A stretch of 15,863 bases of DNA from Flavobacterium sp. (lineage in GTDB: Bacteria > Bacteroidota > Bacteroidia > Flavobacteriales > Flavobacteriaceae): contig NZ_JAGKWP010000053.1 in assembly GCF_021151785.1 (NCBI RefSeq), positions 1 through 15,863 of the forward strand. Reading direction: 5' to 3'. A program made the translations under genes and the position numbers. Position 1 is the stretch's first letter, and every line of letters starts with the position of its first letter. The notes beneath the pieces are model-generated. The model was given only the letters and a program-made list of their open reading frames with translations. It had not been told where the DNA came from and ran no database searches. Shown piece by piece: positions 1 to 6,483 of the stretch.

Positions 1-11
1 ATTTATTATTG

Positions 12-53
12 CATTAATGTAAAATAAAAATGCATTTTAAATTTTCATTAATG
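12..53. promoter_or_regulatory. Compound palindrome upstream of the XRE regulator (putative operator)
   Basis: The 8-bp palindrome CATTAATG occurs at 12-19 and again at 46-53. A 12-bp palindrome, AAAATGCATTTT, sits between them at 27-38. The three centres (15.5, 32.5, 49.5) are exactly 17 bp apart, and the 42-bp block as a whole is an imperfect inverted repeat in which 18 of 21 position pairs are complementary. It lies 56 bp upstream of the regulator's ATG. An autoregulatory operator is the simplest reading, because XRE/Cro-type dimers bind such dyads, but binding is inferred. AT-rich DNA produces palindromes by chance; the even spacing is what makes this one notable. Confidence 0.45.
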
Positions 54-94
54 TGAGTCTACAGATCATAAGTGTATAAATAGATTACATTGAC

Positions 95-102
95 TACTTT
101 TG
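95..102 (+). promoter_or_regulatory. Possible Bacteroidota-type -7 element
   Basis: TACTTTTG is an exact match to the TAnnTTTG -7 consensus of Bacteroidota. No good -33 TTTG is seen 19-21 bp upstream. If it is used, transcription would begin about 5 bases downstream, at or just before the ATG at 109, giving a nearly leaderless mRNA. A TATAAAT at 75-81 is an alternative promoter core. Confidence 0.25.
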
Positions 103-108
103 GGCAGT

Positions 109-318
109 ATGGATGAAAGGATTAATAAAATAAAGGAAGTTTTAGTCCGCAAAGGGATTAGTCAAAAAGATCTGGCTGAAAAATTGGGTAAGAATGAACA
201 CACAATTTCAAATTGGTGCATCAATAAATCTCAGCCACATTTAAAAGAGCTACAACGCATCGCAGAAATTCTGGATGTTGATATATGTGAGTTGCTTGTA
301 TCCAGAAAAGATAAATGA
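109..318 (+). CDS. XRE/Cro-family helix-turn-helix transcriptional regulator
   Basis: This 69-residue protein is essentially a single HTH_XRE domain. The helix-turn-helix runs from about residue 16 to 42 (SQKDLAEKLGKNEHTISNW) and is followed by a typical fourth and fifth helix containing LKELQRIAEILDVDICELL. An in-frame TTG at 100 would add three residues (M-G-S), but the ATG at 109 is preferred because the TTG overlaps a candidate -7 promoter element and adds nothing to the fold. Small regulators of this kind often sit beside restriction-modification or other defence genes and control their expression. It is probably a repressor binding the palindromes at 12-53. A strong inverted repeat follows its stop, so it is likely monocistronic. 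Whether it regulates the operon starting at 679 is unproven, though short motifs are shared between the two upstream regions. Confidence 0.9.
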   Translation: MDERINKIKEVLVRKGISQKDLAEKLGKNEHTISNWCINKSQPHLKELQRIAEILDVDICELLVSRKDK

Positions 319-338
319 GTAGATCTTTTTAAAATCCT

Positions 339-377
339 ATCAATATTTGACTGAATTCAATACAGTCAAATATTGAT
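339..377 (+). terminator. Perfect 15-bp inverted repeat, probable terminator of the XRE gene
   Basis: The arm ATCAATATTTGACTG (339-353) is repeated as an exact reverse complement at 363-377 around a 9-base loop. It begins 20 bases after the regulator's stop. Downstream sequence is T-rich (ttggtatgttgtttattttt), but there is no uninterrupted U tract immediately after the stem, and the stem has only four G-C pairs. A terminator is the favoured reading; an operator or a recombination site is possible. Confidence 0.5.
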
Positions 378-454
378 TTGGTATGTTGTTTATTTTTAGA
401 TAGAAATTATTACATTGCTCATACAAACTATTCTTTTATATGCCTGATAAGCTT

Positions 455-475
455 ATGCATTTTGGTATAAATAGA
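455..475 (+). repeat. Two motifs shared with the XRE upstream region
   Basis: ATGCATTTT at 455-463 repeats the half-palindrome at 30-38. GTATAAATAGA at 465-475 repeats 74-84 exactly (11 bp). The spacing between the two motifs differs: 35 bp in the first copy and 1 bp in the second. They could be a common regulator site plus a promoter core, or chance matches in AT-rich DNA. Confidence 0.3.
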
Positions 476-530
476 GTTGTGATAGTTAATAGAAGAAATT
501 TTTAGCTTGAGTTATGTTTTTAATTTAAGC

Positions 531-564
531 TTTTGAATAGCTATCTTTTATTTAATTGTCTTTG
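531..564 (+). promoter_or_regulatory. Candidate Bacteroidota promoter for the first defence operon
   Basis: TTTTG at 531-535 resembles the -33 element. TGTCTTTG at 557-564 matches five of the six fixed positions of TAnnTTTG, with a 21-base spacer. The predicted start near 570 would leave a leader of about 50 bases before the sbcD-like ATG at 621. It may be the former sbcD promoter now driving the defence genes. Confidence 0.3.
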
Positions 565-589
565 TAAATATTTTATAAAACTAGCATTG

Positions 590-606
590 AGTCCCCTGTC
601 AGGACT
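590..606 (+). other. Short hairpin before the sbcD remnant
   Basis: AGTCC (590-594) pairs with GGACT (602-606) around a 7-base loop, 14 bases before the ATG at 621. It is one of the few G+C-rich patches in this region. It is too short to be a convincing terminator and its role is unknown. Confidence 0.25.
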
Positions 607-620
607 AGCCTTATAACTTT

Positions 621-686
621 ATGAAAATTCTCCATACTGCTGACTGGCATATTGGACAGCTATTCAATATATTAAGATATGACTAA
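621..686 (+). pseudogene. sbcD: Truncated 5' end of sbcD (nuclease SbcCD subunit D)
   Basis: The frame opens with MKILHTADWHIGQLF, which is the conserved start of SbcD, the Mre11-type subunit of the SbcCD exonuclease that cleaves hairpins and DNA ends. D8 and H10 form the first metal-binding motif (DxH) of the phosphoesterase. After residue 15 the sequence stops resembling SbcD (NILRYD) and a stop follows at 684-686, so only 21 codons remain of a family usually near 400 residues. No other part of SbcD is visible in the window. The junction lies at about 663-680, beside the start of the defence operon. The stop overlaps the ATG at 679 by 8 bases in a different frame, so the remnant may serve as a leader peptide coupling translation. 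The remainder of the host gene may lie beyond the far end of the island. Confidence 0.75.
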
Positions 687-3216
687 ACAATCTAAAACAT
701 ATAAACAAAAATTTGAAGAGTCGGAGCATAGGGCGCATTATCAAAATATAGCAACAAAGATTCTTAGAGATATGAATGATTTGCGTTCCAAAGCACAAGA
801 TTCGGCAACTGTTCCAAGGCGATGGATATGGGAACTAATACAAAATGCTAAGGATGTTCATTATGATAATGGTGTTAGAATACGAATTGACTTTGAAGAT
901 TATTTGCTTCCAAAGGTTATTTTCAGACATACTGGCAAGCCTTTTACGGCTGATAATATTCGTTTTTTAATTGAACAAATTTCAACAAAAGACAGGACAA
1001 AAGACGATGAGGGTAAACGGAAGACAACTGGAAGATTTGGGACAGGTTTCTTGACGACTCATCTTTTGTCTGAAGTTGTAATAGTAAATGGAGTTGCAAA
1101 AGAGCCAGAGTTACCATATAGGAAATTCGAATTAACATTAGACAGAAGTGGATATGAACTTGAGGATATTACCACGGCTGTTCAAAATGCGAAGGATTCT
1201 GTTGTTAATCTGGATGATCTTGAAGCATACGAATCATATAATAAAGATGATTACAATACGTCATTTTCTTATCCATTGCCTGACAAACTTAGTATTCAAA
1301 TAGCAAAGTCTGGATTTGAAGATTTACAAGATTGTTTACCTTTTGCTTTATTATTTGTAAATGAAATAAAATCTGTAGAAGTTTTTCATCTCAATCAATC
1401 TTATTTTTATTACACAAATAAAAATAAGATTGAGAATTCATTTGAATATCACTCTGTATTTATAAAAAAAGGTGATGAAAACGTTACCGAAAAATCGACT
1501 TATGTAAAGCTAACGAGAGGTTTTACAAGTATTGTTGTTCCCGTTAAATACAATGGTAATGAAATAGAAATACTTCCTATTCATAAAGATACGCCAAAGC
1601 TATTCTGTGATTTTCCACTTATTGGAACAGAAGTTTTTCCTTTTCCGGTTATTATCAACAATCCAAACTTTAATCCAACTGACCCTAGAGATGGCGTATT
1701 TCTTAATAGTACTCAACAAAGATCTAATCCATTAGTTGAGGATAATAAAAATATAATACACGAAGCGATTGAATTATATTTTTTTCTTTTGGATCATGCT
1801 ATAGAAAAGAAATGGAAGAATTTACATTTATTAGCAAATATCACATCTCTCAAACAATCTTACTATTGGATTAATGATACTTGGTTTAACGATTCAGTTT
1901 TAAAACCTTTGAAATCGAAAATTTTACGATCAAAAATAGTTAATACAGCAGACGGGAATCTTGCTTCAATTTTAGGGGATGATAATAAAGCATATATCTG
2001 GTTTCCATATTCCAATAAAAAAGAAATTCGTGAAAAAATGTGGGAATTGGCAAAAGAATGGTTTCCGCATCAGCTCCCTGCAAAAGATCATGTTGAATTA
2101 TGGTACCGTCTATCATGGAATGAATGTGGTAAACTAACTCTCGATCAGTTTTCTGCTTTTGTAGAACATAAAAAAAAGATAAGTGACTTAAAAAAAGTTT
2201 TGGCAGATCAATCTGCGATCGAATGGCTTAATGATTTCTATTCATTATTAAAGCTAGATGAAAAAGAATTCCATTCCTTAATGGAGAGCAGAGTCTTGAT
2301 TCCTGACCAGAACGGTGATTTCTGGAAAAAATCACAATTAAGCCTTGACAAAGGAGATATTGAGGATACGTTTAAAGATATCTTAAAAGAATTTGGAAAT
2401 GATATAAGATCAAAACTCGCAAATAATCAAATATATATTGAGTTTGGTGATAAAATAATTGATCAAAACTATATTATAAAAGACATTACTTCCGAAGTAA
2501 ATTCAAAAACAATTGACAGGGAAATTGCAAAAGGTTTCCGCAATGCATTGAACCAACTTTTACTATACTTTCGAAAATATCCGGAAAAATCAAAGCAACT
2601 ATTTCCAACAATATATCAACGTAAACATTTGTTATATGATGATGATGAAATTCTTGAAAATATTGACAAAGCTGAGCAATTGGATGATTTATTAAAAGAG
2701 TTTAACGTGAATTCTGCGGACGATTTAAAGGCTTTGCTAAGTGAAAATTCTAAGAATGAAAACAAACTATTACCTATAACTCAAGAGCTTTTAGTTAGCA
2801 TGGGGATTTCCAATATAGAACAGTGGGAAAAAGCTTTAGCAGATAAGGATTTGAAATCTCTGTTTGCACATAATTCTATTCCTACTACTGATATGTTTGT
2901 CCTAGCACAGTCATTAATTGCAAAGGCTAAACAAAGAGTAATCGACTATTTAGAAACTTTAGATGAATATGATTTATCATTAATGGATGATCAGACGGCT
3001 TCTACAGTCTTAGCAGGAATCTATAAAAATAATCAATCTATAAGCGTTGTATTTCGTCCCGCTTACAATGGAGAGGTTATTATTTATTATGGTTCAGAAC
3101 GAGATACTTTAGATTATGAATCCTCAGAGTTATGGGTTGACGACGGTACTGACGTCAAGCAAATTACCTTAGGACATATTTTAAAATCAGCGCAAATAAG
3201 AAAATTTCCTATTTAA
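679..3216 (+). CDS. Sacsin/Hsp90-like GHKL ATPase, probable defence protein
   Basis: This 845-residue protein begins with a Bergerat-fold (GHKL) ATPase of the sacsin type. The N box is WELIQNAKD, with E52 as the expected catalytic base and N56 as the Mg-binding residue. The second motif is degenerate, RHTGKPF (83-89), where canonical GHKL proteins have DxGxG. The ATP-lid glycine motif is TGRFGTGF (117-124). The remaining roughly 600 residues carry no motif I recognise; the last 60 form a compact tail containing ELWVDDG and ITLGHIL. Such ATPases recur in bacterial conflict operons, where ATP-driven conformational change is thought to sense or transmit a signal; the role here is inferred. The start is the ATG at 679, inside the end of the sbcD remnant. 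It is the first gene of a four-gene operon, and its stop overlaps the next ATG by one base (TAATG). Confidence 0.8.
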   Translation: MTKQSKTYKQKFEESEHRAHYQNIATKILRDMNDLRSKAQDSATVPRRWIWELIQNAKDVHYDNGVRIRIDFEDYLLPKVIFRHTGKPFTADNIRFLIEQISTKDRTKDDEGKRKTTGRFGTGFLTTHLLSEVVIVNGVAKEPELPYRKFELTLDRSGYELEDITTAVQNAKDSVVNLDDLEAYESYNKDDYNTSFSYPLPDKLSIQIAKSGFEDLQDCLPFALLFVNEIKSVEVFHLNQSYFYYTNKNKIENSFEYHSVFIKKGDENVTEKSTYVKLTRGFTSIVVPVKYNGNEIEILPIHKDTPKLFCDFPLIGTEVFPFPVIINNPNFNPTDPRDGVFLNSTQQRSNPLVEDNKNIIHEAIELYFFLLDHAIEKKWKNLHLLANITSLKQSYYWINDTWFNDSVLKPLKSKILRSKIVNTADGNLASILGDDNKAYIWFPYSNKKEIREKMWELAKEWFPHQLPAKDHVELWYRLSWNECGKLTLDQFSAFVEHKKKISDLKKVLADQSAIEWLNDFYSLLKLDEKEFHSLMESRVLIPDQNGDFWKKSQLSLDKGDIEDTFKDILKEFGNDIRSKLANNQIYIEFGDKIIDQNYIIKDITSEVNSKTIDREIAKGFRNALNQLLLYFRKYPEKSKQLFPTIYQRKHLLYDDDEILENIDKAEQLDDLLKEFNVNSADDLKALLSENSKNENKLLPITQELLVSMGISNIEQWEKALADKDLKSLFAHNSIPTTDMFVLAQSLIAKAKQRVIDYLETLDEYDLSLMDDQTASTVLAGIYKNNQSISVVFRPAYNGEVIIYYGSERDTLDYESSELWVDDGTDVKQITLGHILKSAQIRKFPI

Positions 3217-4292
3217 TGAAAGAAATGATATCAGATATTTTTAATGTAATTGGAAAACCAGAAGGAGACCAATTAGAATATAAATCTGTTTTGCCTCCCG
3301 CGAGAACTTTAGGACAAATTATTTGTGCATTTGCAAATTCTAGCGGAGGAATAATAATATTAGGAGTGACAGATCGAAATGGACAGATTATTGTGCATGG
3401 TCTAAGTGAGGATTTTCGTGCAAATTCAATACTTCACAAGGCTCTGGATTTGCTTTCCCCGAAACCAAGTATTACCTACGATTACTACCTACATCAAGAC
3501 AAAAGAGTTTATGTTATTCAGATAGAAGCTTCATCTGAGTCGATTTCTATAGAAGGTAAAATTTACCAACGAAAAGGTTCAGTAAATGTTCTTAATAATC
3601 CCGAAGAAATTAATAGCACTAATACTTACATTGAAATTAATAATTTATTCATTGAGCTTGACAGTTATCAAAATAATTCTTCCGGTTCAATGTCTAAATT
3701 TATAGATCACTATAAAAGTCTATTAAATATTGTTTCAGATCTAGGGCAAATTCTTTACCCAGAACAACCTTCGATTGCTACTACAAATAATGAAGGAAGA
3801 ATTCTAATGCGAATACTATTTTCATCTTGTGCCGACAACTTTGAAACTTATTTGTCGGATTTATTATATGAAATATATCTAGCTAAGCCTGATACTCTCA
3901 AGTCAGACCAACAGGTTTCTATAAAAGAGGTTTTAAATTGTAGCGATATTCAGGAGTTTATTGATTACATCGCTAAGAAAAAACTGAGTAAGCTTCAGAG
4001 AGGCAGTGTTAAAGGTTTCATTTCTGATAATAATCAAATAAAGGATCTTAAAGCTATAACCGAGCAGGAACAACATGAAATAGAAAAGATACTACAGATT
4101 CGACATTTATATGCTCATAAAAATGGAATTGTCGATGAAAAGTTTCTTCAATATTTTCAGGATGAGTTTTCCATTAATCAGCAGCATCAACTTTCGTTAG
4201 ATGATTTTTTAAGATATTTAAAGCTCTTGTTAAGTATGGTATCTAAGTTAGATAACTCTGCAATTAATAAGTATCAACTAGCAACTGTATAG
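3216..4292 (+). CDS. AlbA_2 (Schlafen-like) domain protein with C-terminal HEPN-like RNase domain
   Basis: The first 130 or so of 358 residues form an AlbA_2 / Schlafen-type domain: the LEYKS motif (E21, K23) is followed by FANSSGGIIILGVTD (39-53) and then a QRKGS strand. AlbA_2 domains bind nucleic acid, and in Schlafen proteins the related fold can cut RNA. The C-terminal part (about 195-350) is helical. It has a helix with FETYLSDLLYEIYLAKP and, near its end, RHLYAHKNGIVDEKF, whose R296 and H301 form the RX4H motif of HEPN ribonucleases, closest by eye to the RiboL-PSP-HEPN group. It is therefore a candidate RNase effector or toxin, which is an inference. Its start overlaps the stop of the upstream ATPase by one base, implying translational coupling. 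The gap to the OLD gene is 35 bases. Confidence 0.75.
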   Translation: MKEMISDIFNVIGKPEGDQLEYKSVLPPARTLGQIICAFANSSGGIIILGVTDRNGQIIVHGLSEDFRANSILHKALDLLSPKPSITYDYYLHQDKRVYVIQIEASSESISIEGKIYQRKGSVNVLNNPEEINSTNTYIEINNLFIELDSYQNNSSGSMSKFIDHYKSLLNIVSDLGQILYPEQPSIATTNNEGRILMRILFSSCADNFETYLSDLLYEIYLAKPDTLKSDQQVSIKEVLNCSDIQEFIDYIAKKKLSKLQRGSVKGFISDNNQIKDLKAITEQEQHEIEKILQIRHLYAHKNGIVDEKFLQYFQDEFSINQQHQLSLDDFLRYLKLLLSMVSKLDNSAINKYQLATV

Positions 4293-4327
4293 AATCATCA
4301 TAAATGTAAAATATAAAACAAGAATAA

Positions 4328-6481
4328 ATGAAAATCAATTCTATCCATATACAAAATTTTAGAAAGTTACAATCCTGTAAAATAGATTTTTCAGAAAAGG
4401 AGACAATTTTTGTAGGGGCAAATAACAGTGGTAAAACGACTGCAATGGATGCCTTGATGATTTTTCTTAAAACTAAAAGTTTCAAAACTCAAGATTTTAC
4501 CCTTTGTCATTGGAAAAGTTTAAACGAAGTTGGAGAAAACTGGATTAAAGCAGATGAGTTGAAGGAAGAAGATAAGATTGTAAAATTATTTGAACAATAT
4601 TTACCCATATTAGATTTATGGGTTGAAGTTGAAAATGCGGAACTTCATTATGTGAGTCATATAATTCCTACCTTGGATTGGAAGGGAGGTTTATTAGGAA
4701 TAAGGTTACGATTTGAACCTAAAGACGTGAATGAATTGATAAAAGAATTCATAACTCTTTATAATAAGTCAAACAAGCTTTCACAAGAAAAGGAAAAAGA
4801 CTTTAAACTATGGCCAAAAACGTTTTGGGATTTTTGTGAACGTAAACTTAATGCACATTTTACAATCAAAACTTATTTGCTTGATCCTGATAAATACGAT
4901 GAAAAGCAAGAATTGGCAGACAATAATATTGCATTAGAAGGAGATGTTTTAAAGGGGCTAATAAAAATAGATATTATTAATGCTCAACGAGGATTCAGTG
5001 ATGCAAATTCAGAAACTCCAGAAAGTAATAATAACAGAAATCTGTCTTCTCAATTAAGAGCTTATTATGACAAGCACCTTAATCCGACATTAGAACCAAC
5101 CGAAAAGGATATAGATGCACTAGAATCAATAAATAATGCCCAAAATGATTTTGATAAAAATCTAAAAGAAAGCTTTAAGAAATCTCTTTCAGAACTTGAA
5201 GGGTTAAACTATCCAGGATTTGGGAATCCTCAAATTCAGTTATCTACTAAAGTTTCAACAGCAGATGGTCTCCAACATGATTCGGCAGTAAAATATTATC
5301 TCGACAAAGACTTATCGTTACCCGAAAAGTATAATGGTTTAGGATATCAAAACCTTATATCGATTATCTTTAAATTAATACGGTTTAGGGATGAATGGAT
5401 GAGGCTTGGCAAAAATGTAATGACAGACGATGAAATTATTGAACCTTTACATCTAGTCTTAATTGAAGAACCTGAGGCGCATTTACATGCACAAGTTCAA
5501 CAGGTTTTCATTAAGAAGGCTTATGATGTATTGCGAAACAATAAAAATTTAGGTAGTGAAAAAGATTTTACAACACAATTAGTTATCAGTACACATTCCA
5601 GCTATATCGCTCATCAAAAATTTGAAAGTTTACGATATTTTAAAAGAAATAATTCTTTAGCTCTTCCTACATCAGAAGTAATTAATCTGAAATCAGTTTT
5701 TGGTGCAAAAGAAAAAGAGACTGAGAAGTTTGTAATTCGATACTTAAATACAACACATAACGATTTATTTTTTGCTGATGCTGTTATCTTAGTAGAAGGG
5801 CCTGCTGAAAGAATTCTAGTACCACATTTTATAAAAAATGAAAATAGTTTATTAGAAAGTTGTTATGTAACAATTCTAGAAATTGGCGGAAGTCATGCAC
5901 ATAGATTAAAGCCTCTCATTGAAACATTAGGATTGATCTGTTTGGTTATTACTGATATTGATTCTGTTAATCCAAATGATAATGGTAAGAAATGCCAGCC
6001 TGAATTAGGAAAGAATTATAAAACAAATAATGATACATTAAAAGGCTGGCATCCGCAAAAAGAACTCTTAGATGAATTGTTGAATTTAAACTCGGATGAT
6101 AAAATAAAGAAAGGTTTACCGATTAGAGTAGCTTATCAAAAGGCAATCGAATTTGACAATAGTGGCAGCAAAATCATTGTTTATCCATACACATTTGAAG
6201 ATGCATTGGTAATTGAGAACAAGGATAGCTTTAAAGTTATTGTTGATGCCACAGGTCTTTTGAAAAAAATGGTAGATGCTTCTAAGAAAGATGAGTTGAA
6301 AGAACTAGTAAAAGAAACATATACAATCATTAATGATAAACAAGCAAAAAAAGCAGAATTTGCTTTGGATATATTATATTTTGAAGATCCCCAAAAGATC
6401 AAAACTCCTGCATATATAAAAGAAGGATTAGATTGGATTGAAGAACAATTAAAAAGTAACAAACAAGGATTAATTAACTAA
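4328..6481 (+). CDS. OLD-family ATP-dependent endonuclease (GajA-like, AAA ATPase plus TOPRIM)
   Basis: This 717-residue protein has an N-terminal ABC-type ATPase with Walker A GANNSGKT (30-37), an NGLGYQNLI signature region (about 338-346), Walker B VLIEEPEAH with E380 and E381, and an H-loop STHSS with H423. A C-terminal TOPRIM nuclease follows: ILVEGPAE (E490, E494) and TDID (D543, D545) are the metal-binding motifs. OLD proteins nick or cut DNA. The class 2 members paired with a UvrD-like helicase are GajA of the Gabija anti-phage system, in which the nuclease is held in check by nucleotides and released when they are depleted. Here the helicase gene follows after two bases, as in Gabija. 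GajA is usually under 600 residues; the extra length seems to lie between Walker A and the signature (about 60-330) and at the C-terminus. Confidence 0.88.
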   Translation: MKINSIHIQNFRKLQSCKIDFSEKETIFVGANNSGKTTAMDALMIFLKTKSFKTQDFTLCHWKSLNEVGENWIKADELKEEDKIVKLFEQYLPILDLWVEVENAELHYVSHIIPTLDWKGGLLGIRLRFEPKDVNELIKEFITLYNKSNKLSQEKEKDFKLWPKTFWDFCERKLNAHFTIKTYLLDPDKYDEKQELADNNIALEGDVLKGLIKIDIINAQRGFSDANSETPESNNNRNLSSQLRAYYDKHLNPTLEPTEKDIDALESINNAQNDFDKNLKESFKKSLSELEGLNYPGFGNPQIQLSTKVSTADGLQHDSAVKYYLDKDLSLPEKYNGLGYQNLISIIFKLIRFRDEWMRLGKNVMTDDEIIEPLHLVLIEEPEAHLHAQVQQVFIKKAYDVLRNNKNLGSEKDFTTQLVISTHSSYIAHQKFESLRYFKRNNSLALPTSEVINLKSVFGAKEKETEKFVIRYLNTTHNDLFFADAVILVEGPAERILVPHFIKNENSLLESCYVTILEIGGSHAHRLKPLIETLGLICLVITDIDSVNPNDNGKKCQPELGKNYKTNNDTLKGWHPQKELLDELLNLNSDDKIKKGLPIRVAYQKAIEFDNSGSKIIVYPYTFEDALVIENKDSFKVIVDATGLLKKMVDASKKDELKELVKETYTIINDKQAKKAEFALDILYFEDPQKIKTPAYIKEGLDWIEEQLKSNKQGLIN

Positions 6482-6483
6482 AC

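Larger units (their letters stand above)
378..620. other. Non-coding region between the XRE gene and the sbcD remnant
   Basis: No credible protein or RNA gene was found here. The region is very AT-rich. It holds a 10-bp palindrome ATAAGCTTAT (447-456), two motifs shared with the DNA upstream of the XRE gene (455-475), an imperfect dyad AGCTT/AAGCT (about 504-531), a candidate promoter (531-564) and a short hairpin (590-606). The direct repeat ACTAGC occurs at 580-585 and 604-609. It probably contains the original promoter region of the interrupted sbcD gene, now upstream of the defence operon. Confidence 0.5.

Noticed and set aside
100..102. TTG start for the XRE regulator
   Set aside because: An ATG three codons later gives a complete domain, and the TTG overlaps a perfect TAnnTTTG-like promoter element.
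4328..6481. PARIS (AriA-AriB) or retron-associated OLD protein
   Set aside because: Here the ATPase and TOPRIM domains are in one protein and the next gene is an SF1 helicase, which fits the class 2 OLD (Gabija-like) arrangement. No reverse transcriptase or separate TOPRIM-only partner is present.
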